Origin: JBDKFK01 sp039798745 | GTDB taxonomy: Bacteria > Patescibacteriota > Microgenomatia > UBA1406 > GWC2-37-13 | NCBI GenBank assembly: GCA_039798745.1 | Contig: JBDKFK010000004.1 | Span: forward strand, 1-64,000 | Length of the DNA stretch: 64,000 nucleotides | Reading direction: 5' to 3' | Shown here: positions 1 to 7,235 of the stretch, in pieces | Numbering within the stretch: position 1 is the first letter of the stretch | How the letters are laid out: each line of letters opens with the position of its first letter | The notes under the pieces: model-generated | The model's input: the letters and a program-made list of their open reading frames with translations, nothing else | What the model was told of the DNA's origin: nothing | The model's database searches: none | Position numbers and translations under genes: made by a program

Positions 1-1
1 T

Positions 2-484
2 CTCACGGCGGTAAGCACGATTAGCGTACCCCTCGGAGATCTATCCACAACCCTCCCGACGGCCGTTCTGTTTGAAGTGATGCTGCCATACCAGCCGGCG
101 GGCACCTACCTGGCCGGTCGGCTTCATCTCTCAAGCACCCTATCCAACGGACAGCCGGAGTCGGTTTCAGCCGATGTGGTCGTCACCTATGCCGACCAAC
201 CGAATCACAACGTTGTGCCAGAAGTGGCCAATATTGTGGAACGAGTCACGGCGCATCGTCTGCGCACCAGCGCAGAGCAAGATCTGGCGGCAGGTGAAAT
301 TGGCCGGGCTACGATGAAGCTGAAGAACGCAGCAACGCGTTTGCTGGATCTCGGCGAACTAGAGCTTGGTCAGGAGACACAGCAACTGGCGCTCGACGTT
401 GAGCGTCTCGGTGGTGTCAGTGCCGCAGGCCAGATGGCCTTGAAACACGGAACCCGTAAGTTGACCGGAAAACTTACACTGTAA
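2..484 (+). CDS. C-terminal part of a VWA-domain-type protein, Chloroflexota-like (5' partial)
   Basis: The reading frame is open from the window edge, so this is the end of a longer gene; the ATG at 77 is internal. The 160 visible residues show a beta-rich part (about 1-70) with the phrase ADVVVTYAD, then a helical Ala/Leu/Glu-rich tail (from about 80) with NIVERVTAHRL and a closing GTRKLTGKL. I recognise this arrangement as the C-terminus of von Willebrand factor A proteins of Chloroflexota; that rests on memory of the family, not on a search. The VWA domain itself would lie upstream, outside the window. Base composition is unlike the neighbours: the 60 bases at 301-360 contain 35 G+C. It faces the minus-strand helicase tail to tail, with a hairpin between them. 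Either transferred DNA or an assembly join. Confidence 0.6.
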   Translation, partial: LTAVSTISVPLGDLSTTLPTAVLFEVMLPYQPAGTYLAGRLHLSSTLSNGQPESVSADVVVTYADQPNHNVVPEVANIVERVTAHRLRTSAEQDLAAGEIGRATMKLKNAATRLLDLGELELGQETQQLALDVERLGGVSAAGQMALKHGTRKLTGKLTL

Positions 485-508
485 GGAAGGAGATAATCGC
501 AGGTTTGT

Positions 509-534
509 GAGGGGGTGGTGTAAACCACCCCCTC
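509..534 (+). terminator. GC-rich hairpin between convergent genes
   Basis: A perfect 11-bp stem (GAGGGGGTGGT at 509-519 with ACCACCCCCTC at 524-534) closes a GTAA tetraloop. No U-tract follows on either strand. It sits between the stop of the foreign gene (484) and the stop of the helicase (538) and could end transcription from the left. It probably came with the foreign segment. Confidence 0.6.
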
Positions 535-537
535 GCA

Positions 538-3486
538 TTATTGCCACGCGTCGCAGATCATGCGGAACGGGCAGAAACTACACCATGGACCTACTTTAGC
601 CAGAAATTCATTTTGTTTTATCATATCCGCAGACTCTAATATCTGCTGCTTTACTGTCATCAACTCTTCAGCCGTTCGTTTCATAGAGGTTTTTGACATG
701 TCCTGAAGATAATAAAATGTCAACGTTACCTGACTTACTTCTTTTTTATACAACCCCTGGTCAGTAGCTGCCAATGCGTATATCGATAACTGGAGGCTTT
801 TTTTAAGTTCTTTCTCATCAGGTTTTTTGCCCGTCTTATAGTCAATTATCTCTATTTCTCCGTTACCCTTATCGTCTACACGGTCTATCTTTCCTGTCAC
901 ATATACATTATCTTCTATTTTTATCTTAAACAGCTTTTCAAGTGCGTGTACCTGCACGTGTTCATGATGAAAGGTCTGAAAGTACCTCGTGAGCATATTA
1001 ATACCTTCCCGTTTCATCCGGTCAGCGTGGGCCTTGGATGTATACCCCAGTGGTATCCAGAGTTTATGAAAAAGCATTACCAGGTGAGGCAACCCTATAC
1101 TATTATCATTTATATAGTCCATATAGAACTGTTGGAGTGACCTGTGGATACTATCTCCAAAAGAAGCTGCGTTTGAGGGCGGCGTAGGAATTTTCAGCAG
1201 GTACTGGTATTTATACTGCAGCGGGCACATATTAAAGCTTTCAAGCTGCGAGAATGAAAAGTTGGTGAGGTTCAGTTCCTGTTTTTTTTCACGTGTCACG
1301 TCTTCAGGCTTCTTAAAGTCAAAGATGGACAGCTGCAGTTTACTTTCTTTCTTTATAGACTGAAACTTGGCAACTTCTTCTTCTCCGAGTGTTTCTGTAA
1401 CAAAAGGAGATATTTTACGTGCACGTTTTCCTTCACCGTATGCCTGTGACGCGGTAAGGAATGCCCGTTCTTTGGCACGGGTGAGAGCTACATAAAATAA
1501 TCTTCGTTCCTCCTGTAGATGATAATCTCCTTGTGGCAGTACTTCCTTTATAAGCTGTTGAGGAATAGGTATAGGTTCTCGTTTTTCAGTAGTCGGGAAA
1601 CGGCCTTTGCTTAAGCTCGGCAAGAATACTACCGGAAACTCCAGACCTTTTGAGGCATGCACGGTAAGCACATTAACTGCATCGTAGTTGGCTACCTCAG
1701 TATCTGCAATAATAGGCGACTCTCCCAGTTCCATACTCATATCTATGTAATCCACGGCAGCAAACACCGTTGCATCTTCTCTCTCCGACTCAAGAGCTTT
1801 CATGCGTTCAAAGAATTTGGAGATATTCATAACCCGTTTTTCGTCTTTTTCAGTCTTAAACGAAGTAAGCATTTTGAGAGAGTCAGAATCTTCGAGGAAG
1901 TAGTACAGTATCTGTCCTGCAGTTTCTTTTTTAACAAGCGCGAGGTGACGGGTTATCATTTCCATAATTTTCACTAGCTTTTCATTAGAATCATCTGAGA
2001 GCATCGGAACATATTTTTTATATGGCTCAAATGAGGGCTGGCTCCATTCTTCCTTATACGTCGACAGATATACGAGAAGAGCCTGATACAACGGAAGTGA
2101 AGTTTTTTTGGCAAAAGAAATAAGCAACGTTATATCAGAAATATTTAGTTTGAATACCTCCATGGTGAGCACACGGTATAACGAAACAGTATCCTCAACG
2201 TTATATAGCACCTTAAGATAGGCGATAAGATCTTTTATCTCAGGTTGTTTAAATAACATTCCCGGGCCAAAGAACCGATAGGGTATAGCATTACGGGCAA
2301 ACGCGCCTAAGAAAGGTTCCGCATGACTGTTGGCTCTTACCAGGAGTGCAAAGTCGCTAAATGAGTACCCCTTTTTTTGTTTAAGAGTCATGATCTGTTC
2401 GGCTACATAGTCGGCTTCTTCCTCACCTCTGTCGGCAACATACAGACTTACGGCATCTGCGGTAACGCCGCTTGTTCCCGTGAGGCGTTTCGAGATTCCC
2501 AGTTGTGCTTCGAGTGTATCGGGGTTGTTATACTGGATCAGTTTATACGACGCGTCAAGGATACTTTGATTCGAGCGGTAGTTTTTGTTAAGCGTTATTT
2601 GGTGTGCATCAGAATAATCCTTCATGAAGTTGAGAATATTTGAGACTGATGCCCCTCTGAATTTGTAGATAGCCTGTGAATCGTCGCCGACTACGGTAAG
2701 CCGTGGCTTTATCTCGGGAGGGCAGAGCATCTTTATAAGCATATACTGTGCAATATTTGTGTCCTGGAACTCATCAACCAGCGTATACTGAAACATGCTC
2801 TTATAGCGCATGAGTATATTGGGTCTCTTTCTAAATAACTCCAATGTATAGAAAATAAGATCAGAAAAATCAAAAAAACCCTCTTTTATCTTCAACTGCT
2901 GATATGTTTCATATGCTTCGGCTAGTTCCATATACTTTGCTTTCTCTTCTTCAGGCATTTCATTGTCATCCTGCATCCTGCCTGCCCAGTCCAGATACTG
3001 TTCAGGGCTTATATCCTCATCTCTCAAGCGGGAAAAATGCTGCACTAATGACTCCAGAAACTTATAGGGATTTCCTAAGGGGCGAAAGTATTTGAGCTGA
3101 AATAAGAAAAGCCGTTCCTTAAGAAAAATAATTGTTTCTGCCTGAGTCATGAGTTTATATCCCGGATTCAACCCTATTTGTGAGATTTCATTGCGAAGAA
3201 TCTGATCAGAAAAGGAATGAAATGTGGCTATCCACATCTGAAAATAACCGTACGGCATCATTCTGTCTACTCTTTCCTCCATCTCAAACGCGGCCTTTTC
3301 TGTAAACGTAAGGGCAAGTATTGACTCGGGTTTGGCGTCTTTTTCCTGTATTAAATATCGGATTTTTTCCACAATCACCGATGTTTTACCGGTTCCGGCG
3401 CCTGCAACAATCAGCAGTGGTCCATCAGAATAAGCAACTGCTTGTTGTTGTTCTTCGTTCAGTTTCATAGAGGATGGAATTTTCAT
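538..3486 (-). CDS. UvrD/Rep-family helicase fused to a C-terminal PD-(D/E)XK Fe-S nuclease domain
   Basis: A 982-aa superfamily 1A DNA helicase with a RecB/AddB-like nuclease tail, probably processing broken DNA ends in the cytoplasm. Visible motifs in order: Walker A AGAGTGKTS (about residue 30), VDEFQDTN, GDDSQAIYKFRGA, HASKGLEFPVVFLPS and EERRLFYVALTRAKE. The last 250 residues carry the nuclease signature GKIDRVD, EIIDYKTG and QLSIYALA. One Cys in NMCPLQY and three in CSFCPFRMIC give the four-cysteine pattern of AddB-type iron-sulfur nucleases. An upstream GTG (3504) would add six residues, but I prefer the ATG at 3486, which lies 8 nt after a TACAAT box. A complete helicase plus nuclease in one chain suggests a minimal stand-in for RecBCD/AddAB. 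The gene ends against the GC-rich island. Confidence 0.88.
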   Translation of the reverse strand: MKIPSSMKLNEEQQQAVAYSDGPLLIVAGAGTGKTSVIVEKIRYLIQEKDAKPESILALTFTEKAAFEMEERVDRMMPYGYFQMWIATFHSFSDQILRNEISQIGLNPGYKLMTQAETIIFLKERLFLFQLKYFRPLGNPYKFLESLVQHFSRLRDEDISPEQYLDWAGRMQDDNEMPEEEKAKYMELAEAYETYQQLKIKEGFFDFSDLIFYTLELFRKRPNILMRYKSMFQYTLVDEFQDTNIAQYMLIKMLCPPEIKPRLTVVGDDSQAIYKFRGASVSNILNFMKDYSDAHQITLNKNYRSNQSILDASYKLIQYNNPDTLEAQLGISKRLTGTSGVTADAVSLYVADRGEEEADYVAEQIMTLKQKKGYSFSDFALLVRANSHAEPFLGAFARNAIPYRFFGPGMLFKQPEIKDLIAYLKVLYNVEDTVSLYRVLTMEVFKLNISDITLLISFAKKTSLPLYQALLVYLSTYKEEWSQPSFEPYKKYVPMLSDDSNEKLVKIMEMITRHLALVKKETAGQILYYFLEDSDSLKMLTSFKTEKDEKRVMNISKFFERMKALESEREDATVFAAVDYIDMSMELGESPIIADTEVANYDAVNVLTVHASKGLEFPVVFLPSLSKGRFPTTEKREPIPIPQQLIKEVLPQGDYHLQEERRLFYVALTRAKERAFLTASQAYGEGKRARKISPFVTETLGEEEVAKFQSIKKESKLQLSIFDFKKPEDVTREKKQELNLTNFSFSQLESFNMCPLQYKYQYLLKIPTPPSNAASFGDSIHRSLQQFYMDYINDNSIGLPHLVMLFHKLWIPLGYTSKAHADRMKREGINMLTRYFQTFHHEHVQVHALEKLFKIKIEDNVYVTGKIDRVDDKGNGEIEIIDYKTGKKPDEKELKKSLQLSIYALAATDQGLYKKEVSQVTLTFYYLQDMSKTSMKRTAEELMTVKQQILESADMIKQNEFLAKVGPWCSFCPFRMICDAWQ

Positions 3487-3494
3487 GGCATTAC

Positions 3495-3500
3495 ATTGTA
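3495..3500 (-). promoter_or_regulatory. -10 element for the helicase-nuclease gene
   Basis: Read on the minus strand this is TACAAT preceded by TGC, an extended -10. It ends 8 nt before the ATG at 3486, which predicts an mRNA with almost no 5' leader and supports that start over the upstream GTG. Confidence 0.5.
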
Positions 3501-3542
3501 GCACGGTTTCACAGTGAGAAAAATAGAAGTGGGGTGGCTAAC

Positions 3543-4385
3543 TTAGGTTGTAGGAGGATCTATATAATATTCGTATACCGCAGTATTTGTAAAAATCATG
3601 AGAAGCACAATAAAGGTAAAGGGTAGTCTCAGAAGAGGTGCATCAAAAAGTACGATAAAAGATATGAGCAGTATGGGCATAGTCAACGCGTGGAAACTAA
3701 GCTGGAGGATACGTCTAAAGGATATTTTTTTATTTACATGCTGTGGAAATATATTCCAGCAAGCAAATGTAAGCAATGAGACAAATACGCAGTATACAAA
3801 ATTCACAAGGACAAAAAGTAATGGAAACAAAAATAAGCTAAATAATACTATTACTATTTTGCAGATGCCGTATAGACTATCAAGAGTTTTACCGGTCTTG
3901 ATCATCGTATCCTTATTTATGCTCAGCTCCTGCTTTCCATAAGGCACTGAAACATAGCGCGCGCCATTGTAAAAGGTAAAGCTATTTGAGGTAAGTAAGG
4001 TAAGCGATCCATACATTTTTATTTTTTCCGGCGAACCTGTTTCGTCAACTACGGCAAGAAGATGCTGTTTGTCACCTTCAGGCACCCACATAAAATAAGG
4101 TTTGGAATAGCTGCTCATGAGCCTTCCATCCTTAATATTTATAGTCAGATCATCCGGGTATGCTCGAACCTTAAGGATAAGATTATTTATAAACGCACGT
4201 TTTTCAGAGAAAAAATTTGTTTTAGCTATACTAAGCAGAAGAAAAAGAACGTATGTGGCGTATACTACAAAAAAAAGGTACTTAACCGAGAAGGAGAATG
4301 GTACTCTGGAAAGTTTATGGTAGTATTGATCTTCGGGGATAACACTGTTAATGTAGGTATATAAAAATCTCTTGACTTTCAGCAT
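3543..4385 (-). CDS. DUF1189-family membrane protein
   Basis: A 280-aa integral membrane protein of unknown function. One membrane segment lies near residues 30-52, followed by an extracytoplasmic domain of about 110 residues with the DUF1189-like phrase YPDDLTINIKDG and then PYFMWVP. Four or so hydrophobic segments fill the region from about 170 to 270. An in-frame TTG at 4424 would add 13 residues, but the ATG at 4385, ten bases after a TATCAT box, is the better start. It is divergent from tuf and shares that AT-rich intergenic region. The family assignment comes from the extracytoplasmic motif only; the role is not known. Confidence 0.62.
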   Translation of the reverse strand: MLKVKRFLYTYINSVIPEDQYYHKLSRVPFSFSVKYLFFVVYATYVLFLLLSIAKTNFFSEKRAFINNLILKVRAYPDDLTINIKDGRLMSSYSKPYFMWVPEGDKQHLLAVVDETGSPEKIKMYGSLTLLTSNSFTFYNGARYVSVPYGKQELSINKDTMIKTGKTLDSLYGICKIVIVLFSLFLFPLLFVLVNFVYCVFVSLLTFACWNIFPQHVNKKISFRRILQLSFHALTMPILLISFIVLFDAPLLRLPFTFIVLLMIFTNTAVYEYYIDPPTT

Positions 4386-4451
4386 GATAAGAATTATGAT
4401 AAGGAGATAAAGAAAAAAAATCAACAGGATTTAATTCAGGCTACATTGCTA

Positions 4452-4480
4452 TTGCAATTGTTTTTTCTTTAACTTATAAT
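4452..4480 (+). promoter_or_regulatory. Promoter of tuf
   Basis: TTGCAA (4452-4457), a 17-bp spacer and a consensus TATAAT (4475-4480) predict a start near 4487 and an AT-rich leader of about 33 nt before the tuf ATG. No Shine-Dalgarno site is visible in that leader. Confidence 0.75.
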
Positions 4481-4519
4481 GCCCACGTTCAATTAATAAT
4501 TTATTAATTTATTTTTTAT

Positions 4520-5704
4520 ATGGCAACAGGAGTATTTCAACGAAACAAGCCGCATTTGAATATCGGTACGATTGGACACGTCGATCATGGAAAGACAACC
4601 ACAACGTCCGCTATTCATTATGTATTATCAAAAAAAGGACAAGCAGAGTTCCTTAAATATGAGGATATTGATAAGGCTCCAGAAGAGAAGGCAAGAGGAG
4701 TCACCATCAATATTCATCACTCAGAATACGAAACAGACAAAAGACACTATGCTCACATTGATGCCCCAGGTCATGCAGATTACATCAAAAACATGATCAC
4801 AGGAGCAGCTCAGATGGACGGAGCCATATTGGTAGTATCAGCTCCCGATGGCCCAATGCCTCAGACAAGAGAACACATTCTTTTAGCTCGACAGGTAAAC
4901 GTTCCTGCAATCGTTGTCTACCTTAATAAAGTAGATATGGTCCAGGATGCAGAAATAGTTGAACTTGTCGAAATGGAAGTCCGTGATCTGTTGAAGAAAT
5001 ACGGATACCCAGGTGATGAAGTTCCTGTAATCAAGGGTTCTTCACTCAAAGCTCTTGCTGATGATCCAGATTCAATAAAAGCTATAGAAGACCTTATGAA
5101 AGCAGTCGATGACTATATCCCAGAACCTGTACGACCGACTGATAAACCATTCCTTATGCCTGTTGAAGATGTATTTACCATTCAGGGACGAGGAACTGTT
5201 GTTACAGGTCGTGTAGAACGCGGTATCCTGAAAGTAAACGAAGAAGTAGAGATCGTCGGTGTAAAGGCTTCCAAAAAGACAGTCGTAACCGGAGTAGAAA
5301 TGTTCCGTAAGACACTTGATGAAGCAAGAGCCGGGGATAACGTAGGTCTTCTTATAAGAGGCATCGAAAAAGATGATGTCGAAAGAGGACAGGTACTTGC
5401 AAAACCAGGAAGTGTAACACCCCATACAGAATTTGAAGCAGAAATTTATGTTCTGACCAAAGAAGAAGGTGGTAGACATACTCCGTTCTTTAACGGATAT
5501 CGTCCACAGTTCTACATCAGAACAACAGACGTAACAGGAGAAGTAGCACTTGCAGCTGGTGTTGAAATGGTTATGCCAGGAGACAACGTCAAAGTAACAG
5601 GCAAACTTATCTATCCAATTGCTATGGAAGAGGGTTTGAAGTTCGCTATCCGTGAAGGTGGACATACCGTCGGAGCAGGCGTAGTAACCAAAGTTATCAA
5701 GTAA
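4520..5704 (+). CDS. tuf: Elongation factor Tu
   Basis: A 394-aa translational GTPase that delivers aminoacyl-tRNA to the ribosome. The G1 motif GHVDHGKTT, the effector region with ARGVTIN, the G3 motif DAPGHADY and the G4 motif NKVD are all present, followed by the two beta-barrel domains, ending in HTVGAGVVTKVIK. It stands at the head of the ribosomal run, directly before rpsJ, without fusA, rpsL or rpsG in view. G4 reads NKVDM instead of the more usual NKCDM. It has its own consensus promoter. Length and motifs are typical. Confidence 0.98.
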   Translation: MATGVFQRNKPHLNIGTIGHVDHGKTTTTSAIHYVLSKKGQAEFLKYEDIDKAPEEKARGVTINIHHSEYETDKRHYAHIDAPGHADYIKNMITGAAQMDGAILVVSAPDGPMPQTREHILLARQVNVPAIVVYLNKVDMVQDAEIVELVEMEVRDLLKKYGYPGDEVPVIKGSSLKALADDPDSIKAIEDLMKAVDDYIPEPVRPTDKPFLMPVEDVFTIQGRGTVVTGRVERGILKVNEEVEIVGVKASKKTVVTGVEMFRKTLDEARAGDNVGLLIRGIEKDDVERGQVLAKPGSVTPHTEFEAEIYVLTKEEGGRHTPFFNGYRPQFYIRTTDVTGEVALAAGVEMVMPGDNVKVTGKLIYPIAMEEGLKFAIREGGHTVGAGVVTKVIK

Positions 5705-5729
5705 TAGTAATTTAATGTTAATAATCATC

Positions 5730-5754
5730 CGCCTCTCTTGAAAAAAGAGAGGCG
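5730..5754 (+). terminator. Hairpin after tuf, overlapping the rpsJ promoter
   Basis: A perfect 10-bp stem CGCCTCTCTT / AAGAGAGGCG closes the loop GAAAA. No U-run follows, so it may be a weak terminator, an mRNA 3'-end stabiliser or a partial attenuator. Its left arm and loop also contain the -35 box of the next promoter. Confidence 0.55.
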
Positions 5755-5766
5755 AGATGGTATAAT
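5738..5766 (+). promoter_or_regulatory. Promoter of rpsJ, embedded in the tuf hairpin
   Basis: TTGAAA (5738-5743), a 17-bp spacer and TATAAT (5761-5766), with TGG just before the -10 (extended -10). The predicted start is near 5773. The -35 lies inside the hairpin that follows tuf. Confidence 0.65.
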
Positions 5767-5787
5767 ACCTGTTAGTGTTTAGCAGGT
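5767..5787 (+). promoter_or_regulatory. Small stem-loop at the rpsJ promoter/leader
   Basis: ACCTGTTA (5767-5774) can pair with TAGCAGGT (5780-5787), eight pairs including one G-U, around the loop GTGTT. Being at the predicted transcription start it may act as DNA inverted repeat or as mRNA 5' structure; no function is known. Confidence 0.35.
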
Positions 5788-5809
5788 ATAAATTAAGCAC
5801 TTTTCAAAT

Positions 5810-6118
5810 ATGCCAAAAGGAAGAATCAGAATCCGGCTCAAAGCGTACGACCATAGATTAGTAGATGAAACATGTCAGAAGATAGTTGATACAGCTATCA
5901 AGACTGGAGCATCTATAAAAGGTCCTATTCCGTTACCTACACGGAAGGAAGTTTATGTCGTCAACAAATCGCCCTTCACCGATAAAGATGCCCGGGATCA
6001 CTTTGGCTTGAAAATTCATAAAAGACTTCTGGATATAATGAATCCTACCAATCAGACAATTGATTCTCTCATGCATCTTGAACTGCCTGCTGGTGTGGAA
6101 GTAGAAGTGAAGATGTAA
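5810..6118 (+). CDS. rpsJ: 30S ribosomal protein S10
   Basis: 102 aa, the usual length for S10 (NusE), a small-subunit head protein that also takes part in antitermination. The family start (RIRIRLKAYDHRLVD), the central PIPLPTRK and the end HLELPAGVEVEVKM are all there. It is separated from rplC by 416 bp holding further promoters, so unlike the classical S10 operon it can be transcribed apart from the genes that follow. Confidence 0.97.
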   Translation: MPKGRIRIRLKAYDHRLVDETCQKIVDTAIKTGASIKGPIPLPTRKEVYVVNKSPFTDKDARDHFGLKIHKRLLDIMNPTNQTIDSLMHLELPAGVEVEVKM

Positions 6119-6225
6119 TAACCGCTCACGCACTTCTATCCTCTTCATCCTCATCAAAGACCTCATATTGTTCATTACAACACATGTGTCATGTATATAT
6201 ACGTATATAATATATTTATGTTCTA

Positions 6226-6253
6226 TTGCAACGCGTATAAAAACAGTTATAAT
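6226..6253 (+). promoter_or_regulatory. Promoter P1 upstream of rplC
   Basis: TTGCAA (6226-6231), a 16-bp spacer and TATAAT (6248-6253). The predicted start near 6260 would place the stem-loop at 6262-6310 at the very 5' end of the transcript. Confidence 0.6.
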
Positions 6254-6261
6254 AGAGTAAA

Positions 6262-6310
6262 TGTAGATGCTGCATAGTACGTTATATAACTGCTCTATGA
6301 TGAGGCTACA
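6262..6310 (+). promoter_or_regulatory. Interrupted stem-loop in the P1 leader
   Basis: TGTAG (6262-6266) pairs with CTACA (6306-6310) and, inside an internal loop, CATAG (6273-6277) with CTATG (6295-6299). The apical region contains the 10-bp palindrome GTTATATAAC (6281-6290). It could be a protein-binding leader element; I do not recognise it as a known family. Confidence 0.4.
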
Positions 6311-6375
6311 TTACATTCACTATAATTCATACAGTACTTTTTCATAATTAGTTGTATATAATGTGTAAATTCTCC

Positions 6376-6404
6376 TTGACCGAATGAATTTCATATTATA
6401 TAAT
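6376..6404 (+). promoter_or_regulatory. Promoter P2 upstream of rplC
   Basis: TTGACC (6376-6381), a 17-bp spacer and TATAAT (6399-6404), close to consensus. The predicted start near 6411 gives a leader of about 124 nt before the rplC ATG at 6535, containing the attenuator-like structure. Confidence 0.72.
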
Positions 6405-6454
6405 GCTCATTACATTGAATATTTTCCTGTGGTCGGAGATATTTCGTAATTAGT

Positions 6455-6520
6455 TAGACCATTCTGACAGAAGGCCCAAGCCTCGTCTGGGTCTATTTTT
6501 TTTGTTATTTTTTGTCAGAA
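6455..6520 (+). terminator. Attenuator-like leader structure before rplC
   Basis: AGGCCCA (6472-6478) pairs with TGGGTCT (6488-6494) and is followed by a U-rich run (6495-6513), the form of an intrinsic terminator. TTCTGACA (6462-6469) is perfectly complementary to TGTCAGAA (6513-6520) and could clamp the whole element. TAGACC (6455-6460) is complementary to GGTCTA (6490-6495), the 3' arm of the terminator, so a competing antiterminator is possible. It ends 14 nt before the rplC start, which suggests regulated read-through into the ribosomal operon. The pairing is read from the sequence; the regulation is inference. Confidence 0.6.
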
Positions 6521-6534
6521 AGAAATTGATAGCT

Positions 6535-7209
6535 ATGACAGGTTTTATACTCGCAACAAAATCTAAACAGTCGCAAATGTTTGACGATAAAGGAATAAGA
6601 ATTCCCACTACTTATTTACTTACCTCTCCCTGTTATCTTATTGACATTAAAATGCCAGAGAATGATGGCTACTTTGCCGTCAAACTGGGATTCGGCATCA
6701 CAAAAAATGCCAGAAAATCAGTCCAGGGACAGATACTTAAGGCGGGGATAGAAACCCCGCTTCGTTTTTTAAGAGAAATAAGACTTGACGGATATGAAGT
6801 ACAGACAATAGAAGAAGAGGGAAAAAAAGGAATCTCAATAAATGAATCCAAAATTTTTATCGGAGACGAAATAAAACCATCACAGATATTTAAGCCAGGA
6901 GAGTTAGTTGATGTCTCTGGCACATCAAAAGGTAAAGGATTCCAGGGAGTAGTAAAAAGACATAACTTTAGAGGCGGACCTAAAACTCACGGTCAATCAG
7001 ATCGTTTGAGAGCGCCTGGATCGATGGGACAAACAACAACTCCTGGAAGAATATATAAAGGAAAAAGAATGGCAGGAAGAATGGGAAATGACAGAGTTAC
7101 TATTCAGAATCTGCCGATAGTTCAGGTAGATGATACAGGTATGCTTGTTAAAGGACTCGTACCTGGAGCAACTACAGGACTGCTCGAAGTTAAAAATCAC
7201 AAGAAATAA
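6535..7209 (+). CDS. rplC: 50S ribosomal protein L3
   Basis: A 224-aa large-subunit protein that binds near the 3' end of 23S rRNA. The start MTGFILATKSKQSQMF matches the L3 N-terminus (G-x-K-x-x-M-T-Q-x-F type, here diverged), and the central loop shows DVSGTSKGKGFQGVVKRHNF, followed by GSMGQTTTPGRIYKGKRMAG. A TTG 33 bases upstream would start inside the U-run of the attenuator and is unlikely; the ATG at 6535 is used. It opens the long r-protein run. Confidence 0.95.
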   Translation: MTGFILATKSKQSQMFDDKGIRIPTTYLLTSPCYLIDIKMPENDGYFAVKLGFGITKNARKSVQGQILKAGIETPLRFLREIRLDGYEVQTIEEEGKKGISINESKIFIGDEIKPSQIFKPGELVDVSGTSKGKGFQGVVKRHNFRGGPKTHGQSDRLRAPGSMGQTTTPGRIYKGKRMAGRMGNDRVTIQNLPIVQVDDTGMLVKGLVPGATTGLLEVKNHKK

Positions 7210-7235
7210 TTTATTTACTAATTACTTAAGACAGC

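Larger units (their letters stand above)
1..537. other. GC-rich island 1, probable foreign DNA or chimeric join
   Basis: From the window edge to the stop codon of the minus-strand helicase at 538 the sequence is visibly richer in G+C than the following kilobases and encodes a Chloroflexota-like protein end. The change occurs exactly at the 3' end of the native gene. No transposase or direct repeat is visible, and the left boundary lies outside the window. Confidence 0.55.
6119..6534 (+). promoter_or_regulatory. 416-bp intergenic leader between rpsJ and rplC
   Basis: No open frame of note is seen here. The stretch holds two convincing sigma70-type promoters (6226-6253 and 6376-6404), a long interrupted stem-loop (6262-6310) and a terminator-like attenuator with a possible competing antiterminator (6455-6520). 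It is the longest non-coding stretch in the window. It most likely controls the rplC-to-secY ribosomal genes. Confidence 0.65.

Noticed and set aside
5072..5800. A 242-codon open frame on the minus strand opposite tuf
   Set aside because: It lies almost wholly inside tuf, has no recognisable domain and reads like a frame shadow of a highly conserved gene.
6502..6534. Upstream TTG start for rplC
   Set aside because: It would begin inside the U-run of the attenuator; the ATG at 6535 gives a normal L3 start.
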